Shown here in pieces: positions 41,641-50,225 of a stretch of 64,000 nt of DNA. This stretch comes from Crocinitomicaceae bacterium (GTDB lineage: Bacteria; Bacteroidota; Bacteroidia; Flavobacteriales_D; Crocinitomicaceae): assembly GCA_016708105.1 (NCBI GenBank), contig JADJGJ010000001.1:372001-436000 (forward strand), written 5' to 3'. The position numbers and the translations under genes are program-made. The notes below the pieces were generated by a model that saw only the letters and a list, made by a program, of their open reading frames with translations, was not told the DNA's origin and made no database searches. Position 1 is the first letter of the stretch; every line of letters begins with the position of its first letter.

Positions 41641-43233
41641 TTAATAATCAAATCGTTTATTTCTTAGTCTTGTTCTTACAGTTAGATAAACGTAGTCAGT
41701 CAAGTTATTGCTCAGGCTGCGGGTTGATTGACGGTGAATATAACCTGCTGCAATTTGTAAGTTGTATCGTTTATTAAATTGAAATCCTGCTTCTGTCTGT
41801 GAGTAAAAAATTTTATTGCGATCAAAATCTGTGGCGTTGATATTTGAATAGGCTTGTAATATGTTACCGCCTGTGTTGAGACTATCTGAATAAAGTTGAG
41901 CAGAGTAGGTGATGTGCTGACTGAAAAACCAGCGTTTGTATTGATAATTTATTTTAAAAACCAGTTCGTCAAACCCACTTCCCAATGGATGCGCAAGTGA
42001 AGAATTGTAGTGTGAATAATTGTACCTCCGTTCATTTGCCAAATAGGCGTTTTGCTCCGCGTGATTGTACTCTGCAAGAAAGTCAAGTTCAGGTATAAAT
42101 AGGTTGTAAGATTTAAATCCAATTTGATAACCGGCTATTTTTCCATGATCAATTAAAAGTTGACTGTAAATAATATTGCGTGCTAACTGAATGCAGAGAT
42201 TCATTCCCGCAACTTGATTATAATTGCTGTCTTCAATAAATAACGAGTTCAAGAATGGCACCGGATTTAGCAAAGCACCGTTCATGGGATGTGTTCCAAT
42301 TGAATCTGTATGTCTCCATACACTTCCTTCAAAAAATCCTAAGAGTATGTTTTTTGTAACAGCAATTTCTGCAAAATGAAAACTTCCCCACTTACGCTCA
42401 TAGGTTGCTTCGGGTGTATTGAAATATTCTAGTCTGAACAAATTGGTTAGTTGCGTATACATAACATGAAACTGAACACGATCATTCCAGAAATTGGTTT
42501 CTAACTTCAAAAAAGGAAAATTAATTGCATTGTCTGATAACAGTAGTGAGCGATATCCGTTGCCAATAAACTGGCTGCCATTTCCAAAATCTAATTTGAA
42601 AAATCGTGAAGGAGCAGCAGTGAAATATCCTTCAGCAAATGCAAAATCATAGCCTGTTGATTTAAAAGATTTGGTGCGGGCATATCCCGGTACAACGGCA
42701 TTCACTTGTTTATACGTTGTTCCTCCACCGGCTAAAATATATTCACCGCGCGATTGAAAAATATCTGACTGATAGCCTGGAACCATTGCCTGATTTTCAT
42801 AGAACGTGGTAACAAAGCCAATTTTATCAAAAAATTTTGCCTGTACTCTGATGCCACGTGTATTCCAATAATTTGTCATACTTGAATCTCTGGCAAGATC
42901 TTTTCCTCCTTCAATGTCAATGATGGGATCAACAGCACACCAGAAATCATCTCCCTTAAAAATCAGAAAATTTTCTTTGAATAATTTTTGAGTAATCCAA
43001 TAGTATTGTTTTGAATTATCAAAGAAAACAGAATCTGGATATGACCGCTCCTGAAGTATTGGTTTGCTGGTGAGATGTTGTTTGTAAAAATCATGTTCAG
43101 TTGAATCAATTAAAAAAAACCGATCAGCGCTGCGATGATAAAATTCTTCAACAGGAAAACTCAATTGAGCCCTGGAAAGAAAAACCGGGACCAAAAAGTA
43201 AATCAGCAATATGCCTTGAATAACGCGCATCAA
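41641..43233 (-). CDS. Wzi/RemB-like outer-membrane beta-barrel protein (second of two)
   Basis: 530 aa with signal peptide (MMRVIQGILLIYFLVPVFLSRA). Barrel-forming alternating strands, landmark FIGNGYRSLLLSDNAINFPF near the middle and a terminal TVRTRLRNKRFDY. Paralogue of 39023-40555, to which it aligns over most of its length. Gene order is fcl, this gene, wecA-like gene, then its paralogue. Probably an outer-membrane component for surface polysaccharide attachment or gliding; exact role unknown. Confidence 0.7.
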   Translation of the reverse strand: MMRVIQGILLIYFLVPVFLSRAQLSFPVEEFYHRSADRFFLIDSTEHDFYKQHLTSKPILQERSYPDSVFFDNSKQYYWITQKLFKENFLIFKGDDFWCAVDPIIDIEGGKDLARDSSMTNYWNTRGIRVQAKFFDKIGFVTTFYENQAMVPGYQSDIFQSRGEYILAGGGTTYKQVNAVVPGYARTKSFKSTGYDFAFAEGYFTAAPSRFFKLDFGNGSQFIGNGYRSLLLSDNAINFPFLKLETNFWNDRVQFHVMYTQLTNLFRLEYFNTPEATYERKWGSFHFAEIAVTKNILLGFFEGSVWRHTDSIGTHPMNGALLNPVPFLNSLFIEDSNYNQVAGMNLCIQLARNIIYSQLLIDHGKIAGYQIGFKSYNLFIPELDFLAEYNHAEQNAYLANERRYNYSHYNSSLAHPLGSGFDELVFKINYQYKRWFFSQHITYSAQLYSDSLNTGGNILQAYSNINATDFDRNKIFYSQTEAGFQFNKRYNLQIAAGYIHRQSTRSLSNNLTDYVYLTVRTRLRNKRFDY

Positions 43234-43264
43234 TTGATAAGATACGCAAAAACCGGGCTTTTAG

Positions 43265-44203
43265 TTACGGGCTAAGCTTACTTGTAGCAAGGGCGTCTTG
43301 ATAGGCTAATTGAATTCCCTCTTCCAAAGAGGTGGTGTAGTGCCAGCCCGCTTTGTTTAAGCGTGTTACATCCATGAGTTTACGAGGTGTTCCATCTGGT
43401 TTGCTGCTGTCAAAAGTTAAATCACCGGTATAGCCCACAATTTTTTGAACCAGTTTTGCCAAATCATGAATGGTGATATCAACACCTGAACCTACGTTTA
43501 TGAATTGTTTTTCATTGTAATGTTGCATCAAGAAAACGCAAGCTTCTGCTAAATCATCTACATATAAAAATTCACGAAGCACTTTTCCTGTTCCCCAAAT
43601 TTCAACGTTAGGTTTATTTTCTGTTTTTGCAAGATGAAATTTTTTAATCAATGCAGGTAATACATGACTGTTTTGGAGATCATAATTATCATTTGGACCA
43701 TAGAGATTTGTTGGCATCGCTGAAATGAAGTTACAACCATATTGATCTCTGTATGCTTCACATAATTTTATACCTGCAATTTTTGCAATGGCGTAAGGTT
43801 CGTTTGTTTGTTCAAGATATCCGCTCAACAAATAATCTTCTTTCAAGGGTTGAGGTGCAAGCTTTGGATAAATGCAAGATGATCCAAGAAAAAGAAGTTT
43901 AGTTACTTTGTTCAGATAGGCTGAGTGAATGATGTTGGATGCAATCATCAAATTATCGTAAATGAACTCAGCACGATAAGTATTGTTAGCCAAGATACCG
44001 CCAACCTTGGCCGCCGCCAGAAATACAAAGTCGGGTTGATGCTTTTCAAAAAAAGTATTTACTGCCTGTTGATTTTTCAAATCCAATTCTTTGGATGTTG
44101 CTGTAATCAAATTGACAAAACCTTGTGATCTGAGATGTCGTTCAATGGCTGAACCCACCATGCCGCGGTGACCTGCAATATAAATTTTTGAATTTTTTTC
44201 CAC
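43265..44203 (-). CDS. fcl: GDP-L-fucose synthase
   Basis: 312 aa SDR epimerase/reductase converting GDP-4-keto-6-deoxy-mannose to GDP-L-fucose. Seen: NAD(P) motif IAGHRGMVGSAI (8-19), SSCIYPKLAPQPLKEDYLL, the catalytic Tyr-Lys in EPYAIAKIAGIKL, and GPNDNYDLQNSHVLPALI. Follows gmd by 8 bases, so the two form the complete GDP-fucose module. Confidence 0.94.
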   Translation of the reverse strand: MEKNSKIYIAGHRGMVGSAIERHLRSQGFVNLITATSKELDLKNQQAVNTFFEKHQPDFVFLAAAKVGGILANNTYRAEFIYDNLMIASNIIHSAYLNKVTKLLFLGSSCIYPKLAPQPLKEDYLLSGYLEQTNEPYAIAKIAGIKLCEAYRDQYGCNFISAMPTNLYGPNDNYDLQNSHVLPALIKKFHLAKTENKPNVEIWGTGKVLREFLYVDDLAEACVFLMQHYNEKQFINVGSGVDITIHDLAKLVQKIVGYTGDLTFDSSKPDGTPRKLMDVTRLNKAGWHYTTSLEEGIQLAYQDALATSKLSP

Positions 44204-44211
44204 GGTTAATT

Positions 44212-45302
44212 TTATTCGTGATAGTTGAAAATTTTATGACCGCCTTCTCGCAAATATTTATCTCGTTCAAATAATTTAATATCGGCTTGAACCATTTCTT
44301 GAACTAATTGATCAAATGAATAGGTATGTTGCCAACCTAATTCTCTTTTTGCCTTGGTTGGATCACCCAATAATAATTCTACTTCAGTTGGTCTGAAATA
44401 TTTGGGATCAACTTCAATAAGCACCTGATTGTTGGCTTTATTAATTCCTTTCTCGTTTACTCCTTCTCCTTCCCAACGCAATTCAATGCCGGCTTCACGA
44501 AAGGCTTTTTCAGCAAACTCTCTTACTGGATGTGTTTCACCAGTAGCTAAAACAAAATCATCAGGCGTGTTGTGCTGTAATATTTGCCACATGCCATGCA
44601 CATAATCTTTAGCATGGCCCCAGTCTCTTTTGGCATCCAAATTTCCCAGGAAAACTTTTTGCTGCAAGCCTAATTTGATGCGGGCTGCTGCGCGGGTTAT
44701 TTTTCTCGTTACAAATGTTTCTCCACGCAACGGACTTTCATGATTGAATAATATACCATTGCATGTAAACATGTTGTATGCTTCACGATAATTTTTAACT
44801 ATCCAAAAGCATAAAGTTTTGCAACTGCATAAGGACTGCGCGGGTAAAATGGGGTAGTTTCACTTTGGGGTGTTTCAACCACTTTACCGTACAATTCACT
44901 CGTAGATGCTTGATAGAATTTCACTTTCTTTTCGAGTTTCAATAAGCGAATGGCCTCAAGTAAACGCAAGGCACCAATACCGTCAGCGTTAGCAGTGTAT
45001 TCAGGTGTTTCAAATGAAACGTGCACATGTGACATGGCAGCCAGATTGTATATTTCATCCGGATTTATTTCTTGCACTAATCTGATCAAGTTGGTTGAGT
45101 CTGTCAAATCTCCATAGTGCAGAAAAAAGTTGACATTAGTTTCATGTTTATCTTGATATAGATGATCAACCCGGTCAGTATTAAACAGTGAAGCACGGCG
45201 TTTGATGCCATGTACCTCATATCCTTTTGACAATAATAATTCTGCAAGATAAGCTCCATCTTGTCCGGTCACGCCGGTTATCAGGGCAACTTTTTTTCCC
45301 AT
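44212..45302 (-). pseudogene. gmd: GDP-mannose 4,6-dehydratase, one frameshift
   Basis: Converts GDP-D-mannose to GDP-4-keto-6-deoxy-D-mannose. The N-terminal part (45302 to 44799) has TGVTGQDGAYLAELLLSKGY, YHYGDLTDSTNL-like landmarks and ends YPRSPYAVAKLYAFG then a stop. The C-terminal part (44772 to 44212) resumes with NGILFNHESPLRGETFVTRK. Adding one T to a T4 run (plus-strand A4, 44805-44808) restores LYAFWIVKNYREAYNMF. Apart from this the whole protein is intact, and fcl follows directly. Sequencing error or recent loss cannot be told apart here. Confidence 0.88.
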
Positions 45303-45304
45303 AT

Positions 45305-46105
45305 TCAGTCAATTTTTAAATTCGCCGGTTTGGCAATGAAATTCGGATTTCTCAAATCTTCTTTGTTGTAGCGAATGGGTTCAAAGTTAGTGAAATCAAG
45401 GACTTCTCCACCAACTGCCCTATAGATTGCGTCTCCCGCTGCAATGTCCCATTCCATAGTAGGCGCCATGCGCGGGTAAAAATGTGCATCGCCTTCAACC
45501 AGATTGAAAAACTTTAAGGCGCTTCCTTTTTTAATGAGTCGCAGTAATCCGTAGCGTTCTTCTAATTTATTTACCAAGACACTTACTTCATTCGTAAAAT
45601 GTGATCTTGAAAAAATTAATCCTCTGCTTTTTTGATTGTTTTTTGGTCGTACTATAAAGTCTGGTGAAAATATTTTTTTTTCTTGCAGAGATTGACAAAA
45701 AATTCCGGTGCTGATTCCGCCATAGAGTATTTTCTGATTTACCGGATCAGCAATAAGTCCAAAAATGGGTTGCTGATTTTGGATCAGCGCTATGTTGATA
45801 CAGAATTCTCCGTTGCGTTTAATAAATTCTTTGGTGCCATCTAATGGATCAACCAACCAAATATATTCTTCCAAGGTGCGCCTAGCATAATCAGGTATTT
45901 TTGATTCTTCTGATACTACCGTGATATTAGTTTTAGTTAATACGTCGAATAAAATTTCTGACGACAATAAATCTGCCTTAGTAACGGGCGATTTATCTTC
46001 TTTGAGTTGAACAGAAAAATCATTTTCATAAACAGCCATAATTTCATCTGCCGCTTTGCGTACGGCTTCAAAAACTGGTGCAATGAAATCAGGCCTTATC
46101 ACCAT
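45305..46105 (-). CDS. cysQ: 3'(2'),5'-bisphosphate nucleotidase
   Basis: 266 aa, inositol-monophosphatase fold, Mg-dependent. Seen: KEDKSPVTKADLLSSEILF, VSEESKIPDYA, the metal motif VDPLDGTKEFI (around 82-92) and EWDIAAGDAIYRAVGG. Removes the 3' phosphate from PAP produced in sulfate activation or sulfation. It lies 2 bases before gmd and overlaps deoC by 17 bases, so it belongs to the same operon as the fucose genes. Confidence 0.9.
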   Translation of the reverse strand: MVIRPDFIAPVFEAVRKAADEIMAVYENDFSVQLKEDKSPVTKADLLSSEILFDVLTKTNITVVSEESKIPDYARRTLEEYIWLVDPLDGTKEFIKRNGEFCINIALIQNQQPIFGLIADPVNQKILYGGISTGIFCQSLQEKKIFSPDFIVRPKNNQKSRGLIFSRSHFTNEVSVLVNKLEERYGLLRLIKKGSALKFFNLVEGDAHFYPRMAPTMEWDIAAGDAIYRAVGGEVLDFTNFEPIRYNKEDLRNPNFIAKPANLKID

Positions 46106-46847
46106 TTTTCAATTCATTGATAATGGCTGAATAGAGTGAGCTGGCACCAATTCTGAACAATGAGGGTTGCAACCAAGTTGAGCCAAGTTTTTTCTCCACG
46201 ATATCATAATAGGTGACTGCTGATTCAATGGTTCTGATTCCGCCTGATGGTTTGAAGCCAATCTTTTTATCAGTGCGTTGTGCATGTGCAGCAATCACAT
46301 CACACATAATTTCTGCTGCCTCAGGTGTTGCTCCAACAGCACATTTTCCAGTGGATGTTTTGATAAAATCTGCTCCGGCATCAATGGCCATTTCACTTGC
46401 TTTTTGTATGGCTTCTTTGGTGTTTAGCTCATCGGTTTCAAGAATTATTTTCAGCAATTTGCCGGGCACCGCATTACGCATTGCCTTCAGTTCATTAAAT
46501 ACGTATTCATAATTTCCTGCTAAAAATTCTCCGCGGTTGATAACAATGTCTACTTCATCCGCAGAGCTTGTATTTATGGCTTCAAGTTCAGAAATTTTTG
46601 CTCGAGTCAATGTTTGCCCGCTTGGAAATGCGCCTCCAACAACGGCTGTTTGAATTGTTTTTAGAACTGATTGGGCAACAAAGTTTCCAAAATTAGGGTA
46701 AACACAAACTGCCGCCGGGTGAACACCTTTATACCCTTCATTGGCTTTGCGCACAAGCTCAGTAATCGTAGTTTCATTGTCTGTTGATTCAAGTGAAGTC
46801 AAATCAAGAAATGAAATTAATTGCAGTAATTTTTCTCTTTTTTCCAT
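46089..46847 (-). CDS. deoC: 2-deoxyribose-5-phosphate aldolase
   Basis: About 252 aa starting at MEKREKLLQLISF (46847). The longer reading to 46865 would begin in the tonB terminator T-tract, so it is less likely. TIM-barrel aldolase of deoxyribonucleoside breakdown (deoxyribose-5-P to acetaldehyde and glyceraldehyde-3-P). Seen: KGVHPAAVCVYPNFG, EVDIVINRGEFLAG and the Schiff-base Lys in GADFIKTSTGKCAVGATPEA. Overlaps cysQ by 17 bases as first gene of the operon. Confidence 0.93.
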   Translation of the reverse strand: MEKREKLLQLISFLDLTSLESTDNETTITELVRKANEGYKGVHPAAVCVYPNFGNFVAQSVLKTIQTAVVGGAFPSGQTLTRAKISELEAINTSSADEVDIVINRGEFLAGNYEYVFNELKAMRNAVPGKLLKIILETDELNTKEAIQKASEMAIDAGADFIKTSTGKCAVGATPEAAEIMCDVIAAHAQRTDKKIGFKPSGGIRTIESAVTYYDIVEKKLGSTWLQPSLFRIGASSLYSAIINELKNGDKA

Positions 46848-46849
46848 GC

Positions 46850-46883
46850 AAAAAAAATCCGCCAACTGTGGTCAGTGGCGGAT
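46850..46883 (-). terminator. Rho-independent terminator of tonB
   Basis: On the minus strand the arms ATCCGCCACTG and CAGTTGGCGGAT (one bulge) enclose loop ACCA, and the second arm is followed by T8. It lies about 25 bases after the tonB stop. The deoC start ATG lies in the sequence immediately past the T-tract. Confidence 0.85.
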
Positions 46884-46908
46884 ATAAAGATAATTTAAAA
46901 TTTAAAGT

Positions 46909-47589
46909 CTATCCTGAAATTGTAAATTTGATTGGAATACGGAAACGCACGCGAATTTTTTTACCGGCTTGTTCTCCAGGTGTCCATTTTGGCATGGCTT
47001 TCACCACACGCATGGCTTCTTTATTTAACAGGTCAGAAACACCTTTGATAACTTCCACATCTTGAATTGAGCCGTCAGAGTTAACAACAAACTGCACATA
47101 CACTGTTCCTTGTTCACCCATTTCACGGGCAAGTTCAGGGTATTGAACATTGTCTCTAATGAATTGTGCCATGGCCGCATCACCACCTGGGAAGGAAGGC
47201 TCAACTTCAGCAAAGTCTACAATTGGTTCTTCTTCAATTTGAACATCTTCAGGACCGTCATCAACAGGTAAGTCTTCAGGCTCAATATTGGTCAAGTCCA
47301 AGTCAGCAATTTCCTCTTCGTCATCCACTACTTCAATTTCTTCTAAGTCAGGTGGTGGTGGCGCTTCTTGAGTTTGCGGTGGTGGCGGAGTTTCTTGCTC
47401 TTGTACCTCATACACCATTTCTTCATCTAATGATTCTATGTCCTCTTCTTCAGCTACTTTTTCAGCAACAGTTGCTGTTGTAGCAGAGAAAGCCATTGCA
47501 ACCAAGGCAGCTGCCATGGCTAAACCGATAACCCGGAAAATTTTTGATTTTCCTTCAAGGTCAGCTTCTTTTGATTTCTTAAGTTCCAT
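46909..47589 (-). CDS. tonB: energy transducer TonB
   Basis: 226 aa. One N-terminal membrane helix (IFRVIGLAMAAALVAMAF), a periplasmic Pro/Glu/Asp-rich spacer (about 45-135, with TPPPPQTQEAPPPP), and a C-terminal TonB domain (about 138-226) with FPGGDAAMAQFIRDNVQYP, EQGTVYVQFVV and VKAMPKWTPGEQ. Passes proton-motive energy from ExbBD to outer-membrane receptors. No exbB or exbD is adjacent. The spacer is unusually rich in acidic residues. Confidence 0.92.
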   Translation of the reverse strand: MELKKSKEADLEGKSKIFRVIGLAMAAALVAMAFSATTATVAEKVAEEEDIESLDEEMVYEVQEQETPPPPQTQEAPPPPDLEEIEVVDDEEEIADLDLTNIEPEDLPVDDGPEDVQIEEEPIVDFAEVEPSFPGGDAAMAQFIRDNVQYPELAREMGEQGTVYVQFVVNSDGSIQDVEVIKGVSDLLNKEAMRVVKAMPKWTPGEQAGKKIRVRFRIPIKFTISG

Positions 47590-47646
47590 AAGAATTCTTT
47601 ATAGGGTGCTAATTTAGAAATTAATCTTTGTTCAACGAGCACCGGT

Positions 47647-47970
47647 TTATACTATTTTTATACCTGTCCGTTTTGCTAGGATTACACCAAATATTGTACC
47701 AATTGAGTTTGCAACAATATCAGCATATTCAAAGCAGCGCCGGTAGATATAAAATTCCTGAACCAGTTCTATGCAATATCCAAACGATATTCCAACTGCG
47801 ATCACCCATATATACAACCACTCTTTTGAAAGGTTCAACTTTTTTTCAAACTGAGCTTTAATCAGGCTAAGCGAAAGAATGAGGTACATAACAACATGCA
47901 CCAGCGTGTCAGGTGAAATAAAATTCCAGGAAATAACCGGAAAATGGTTACCGGGTATACAACTCAGCAC
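47647..47970 (-). CDS. VanZ-like membrane protein, start codon unclear
   Basis: 107 aa from a GTG at 47970, with three membrane helices (TLVHVVMYLILSLSLIKA, EWLYIWVIAVGISFGYCI, ADIVANSIGTIFGVILA). The pattern PGNHFP and E-LVQEF...RRCFEYADIVAN is characteristic of VanZ. The reading frame is open upstream to 48064 and encodes WRWFALAWAILVAVL, the expected first helix, but contains no ATG, GTG or TTG start there. The true start may be non-standard or lie in the end of gcvH. VanZ relatives affect teicoplanin resistance; function here unknown. Confidence 0.7.
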   Translation of the reverse strand: MLSCIPGNHFPVISWNFISPDTLVHVVMYLILSLSLIKAQFEKKLNLSKEWLYIWVIAVGISFGYCIELVQEFYIYRRCFEYADIVANSIGTIFGVILAKRTGIKIV

Positions 47971-48019
47971 AGCTACCAGAATTGCCCATGCAAGAGCAAA
48001 CCAGCGCCAAAGTGCAGAA

Positions 48020-48397
48020 TTATCCCACCAATTTTTTATAGTCGTCAGCAGAAAGAAGGGAGGCTACTTCTGATGCGTCAGAAAGTTTTACCTTAATCAT
48101 CCAGCCTTTTCCATAAGGGTCTGCATTTACAGACTCAGGATTTGACTCAATGCCTTTATTCATTTCAACTACCTCACCACTCACCGGCATAAACAAGTCA
48201 GATACGGTTTTAACGGCTTCTACAGTGCCAAATACTGCTTCACGGGCAAGGCTTTCACCTACGGTTTCAATTTCTACATATACGATGTCACCTAATTCGC
48301 GCTGAGCAAAATCAGTGATGCCAATTACTGCTGTATCGCCTTCAACACGAACCCACTCGTGTTCTTTGGTGTACTTAAGGTCTGAAGGAATATTCAT
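48020..48397 (-). CDS. gcvH: glycine cleavage system H protein
   Basis: 125 aa from MNIPSDLKYTKEHEW. Lipoyl carrier of the glycine decarboxylase complex; Lys63 in FGTVEAVKTVSDLFMP is the lipoylation site. The KYTKEHEWVRVEGD N-terminal landmark and the C-terminal SDASEVASLLSADDYKKLVG are typical. The longer reading starting at 48457 lies upstream of a promoter -7 element (48425-48432), so it is rejected. gcvT and gcvP are not in the window. Confidence 0.95.
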   Translation of the reverse strand: MNIPSDLKYTKEHEWVRVEGDTAVIGITDFAQRELGDIVYVEIETVGESLAREAVFGTVEAVKTVSDLFMPVSGEVVEMNKGIESNPESVNADPYGKGWMIKVKLSDASEVASLLSADDYKKLVG

Positions 48398-48424
48398 GTC
48401 TTTACACGGTTTTTGATTATTAGA

Positions 48425-48457
48425 CAAAAGTAGAATAAAATTGATAGAATTGAACAA
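48425..48457 (-). promoter_or_regulatory. promoter of gcvH
   Basis: Minus-strand TTG (48455-48457), 22 bases, TACTTTTG (48425-48432). The ATG at 48397 lies 27 bases downstream. It decides the gcvH start against a longer frame. Confidence 0.55.
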
Positions 48458-48504
48458 TAGTGTTACATAAAAACAAACTTGCAGGTAAACAGTAAAAAAA
48501 ATCG

Positions 48505-48512
48505 CAATTTTG
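48505..48512 (+). promoter_or_regulatory. -7 element of prfB (CAATTTTG), near-leaderless
   Basis: One mismatch to TAnnTTTG, with TTG at 48479-48481, 23 bases before it. The ATG at 48517 is only 4 bases after the element, which would give a leaderless or very short leader. Confidence 0.35.
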
Positions 48513-48516
48513 CATC

Positions 48517-49596
48517 ATGGTTACACAAGATCAACTGAAAGATTTTGAACGAAGAGTCAATGAGCTTCATACCTATCTGAAAATTGAAGAGAAAAGAACA
48601 GAGGTACAGGAAGATGAGTTGAAATCGCAGGATCCGGCATTTTGGGATAAACCCAAAGAGGCTGAGGCTTTGCTAAAAAAAATGCGCGCCAAAAAATTCT
48701 GGATTGAAGCGTATGAAATGCTAAAATCGGAATTGGAAGATATTAAAGTGCTAATTGAATTTTACAATGCAGGTGAAGCGCCTGAAGAAGAAGTTGAAAC
48801 AGCCTTCAATCAATCTCTACAAAAATTAGAAGAGCTGGAATTAAAAAACATGCTTTCGGCAGAAGAAGATGCTTTGAGTGCTGTCATACAAATTACAGCC
48901 GGTGCCGGCGGAACAGAAAGTTGTGACTGGGCATCTATGCTGATGCGCATGTATATTATGTGGGCTGAAAAACACCGTTATAAAATTCAAGAGTTAAATT
49001 ATCAAGCCGGTGATGTTGCCGGTGTAAAAACTGTTACGCTTCAGTTTGAGGGTGAGTTTGCTTTTGGATATTTGAAAGGTGAAAATGGGGTGCACAGGCT
49101 GGTGCGTATTTCTCCATTTGACTCTAATGCAAAAAGACATACATCGTTTGCTTCAGTATATGTTTATCCCTTGGTAGATGACACTATTGAGATTGTAATC
49201 AATTCGGCTGATATTTCGTTTGAAACTTTCCGCTCAGGTGGTGCCGGTGGACAGAATGTAAACAAGGTAGAAACCGCGGTGCGTTTGCGACATGCACCCT
49301 CTGGTATCATTATTGAAAACTCTGAATCACGCTCTCAACTTGCCAACAAAGAAAAAGCCATGCAGTTACTCCGTTCTCAACTTTACGAATTGGAGTTGAG
49401 AAAAAAACTGGAGAAGCAAAATGAAATTGAAGCCGGTAAAAAGAAAATTGAATGGGGTTCTCAAATTCGCAACTACACCATGCAACCTTATAAATTGGTG
49501 AAAGATGTGCGCACCGGACATGAAAGTTTTGATGTGGATGCGGTGATGAATGGTGAAATTGATGAGTTTCTGAAAGCATACCTCATGCAGTATTAA
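48517..49596 (+). CDS. prfB: peptide chain release factor 2
   Basis: 359 aa, one unbroken frame. Recognises UGA/UAA stop codons and frees the peptide. Seen: SPF recognition motif (RISPFDSNAKRHTSF) and GGQ catalytic loop (FRSGGAGGQNVNKVETAVR). In many bacteria prfB has an in-frame UGA near codon 26 read through by +1 frameshifting; here the segment is NELHTYLKIEEKR with no stop, so the autoregulatory site is absent. Divergent from gcvH. Confidence 0.96.
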   Translation: MVTQDQLKDFERRVNELHTYLKIEEKRTEVQEDELKSQDPAFWDKPKEAEALLKKMRAKKFWIEAYEMLKSELEDIKVLIEFYNAGEAPEEEVETAFNQSLQKLEELELKNMLSAEEDALSAVIQITAGAGGTESCDWASMLMRMYIMWAEKHRYKIQELNYQAGDVAGVKTVTLQFEGEFAFGYLKGENGVHRLVRISPFDSNAKRHTSFASVYVYPLVDDTIEIVINSADISFETFRSGGAGGQNVNKVETAVRLRHAPSGIIIENSESRSQLANKEKAMQLLRSQLYELELRKKLEKQNEIEAGKKKIEWGSQIRNYTMQPYKLVKDVRTGHESFDVDAVMNGEIDEFLKAYLMQY

Positions 49597-49681
49597 TTCT
49601 TGCACAAATACTAAACCGTTACAGAGATAGTATCTCAATGAATGGTTCAATTTTTGTGATCGTTTGAGGAAAATTGGATGT

Positions 49682-50125
49682 ATGAAAAAACTTTTCCTCC
49701 CGCTGCTGACGCTTGTCTTATTGTCATGCAATAATAACGCGCAATTAAATCATATTGAGAAAAAAATGTTGGGCTCATGGCATTATTCAAAGGTTGAGTA
49801 TAAACCCAATTTTGGATTTAATCAAAATTTTACTGACACATACAGTGATATCACGTTGCAGTTCAATAGTGATCTGACTGTTACTCTAAACAATGATAAA
49901 ACGCTGGAATCTTATTCCGGTGTATGGGAGGTGAATGATGTAATGGTGCCTTCATCTGACGGTTCTACTGAATTTTGTTATGAACTCATTGCCTCATTAA
50001 GTGATGATATTTCAGGAACAGCGATGTTGATTATCTGGGAAAATCTTAACGTGACATCTTCAAAAATTACCGCCACGCACAATACGCAAGATGGTTGGTA
50101 TACCTATAAATTAAGGAAAGATTAA
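49682..50125 (+). CDS. hypothetical lipoprotein, lipocalin-like
   Basis: About 147 aa starting at the ATG 49682. Lipoprotein signal peptide KKLFLPLLTLVLLS before Cys. Mature part has beta strands (GSWHYSKVEYKPNFG, DITLQFNSDLTVTLNNDK, YSGVWEVNDVMV), like small lipocalin-type proteins of this phylum. Family not recognised. An upstream in-frame start at 49664 is less likely because it precedes the signal peptide by six residues. Confidence 0.6.
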   Translation: MKKLFLPLLTLVLLSCNNNAQLNHIEKKMLGSWHYSKVEYKPNFGFNQNFTDTYSDITLQFNSDLTVTLNNDKTLESYSGVWEVNDVMVPSSDGSTEFCYELIASLSDDISGTAMLIIWENLNVTSSKITATHNTQDGWYTYKLRKD

Positions 50126-50198
50126 AGCCAAATTCTGTATTTTATTCGTACTTAAAATAAGCGACATCCACAAAAAGTAATGAATAAGGTAAAATGAT

Positions 50199-50206
50199 TA
50201 ACTTTG
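50199..50206 (+). promoter_or_regulatory. -7 element of panD (TAACTTTG)
   Basis: Exact TAnnTTTG match 19 bases before the ATG. No clear -33 at the usual distance. Confidence 0.45.
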
Positions 50207-50225
50207 CGCTCCATTTTACTGAACA

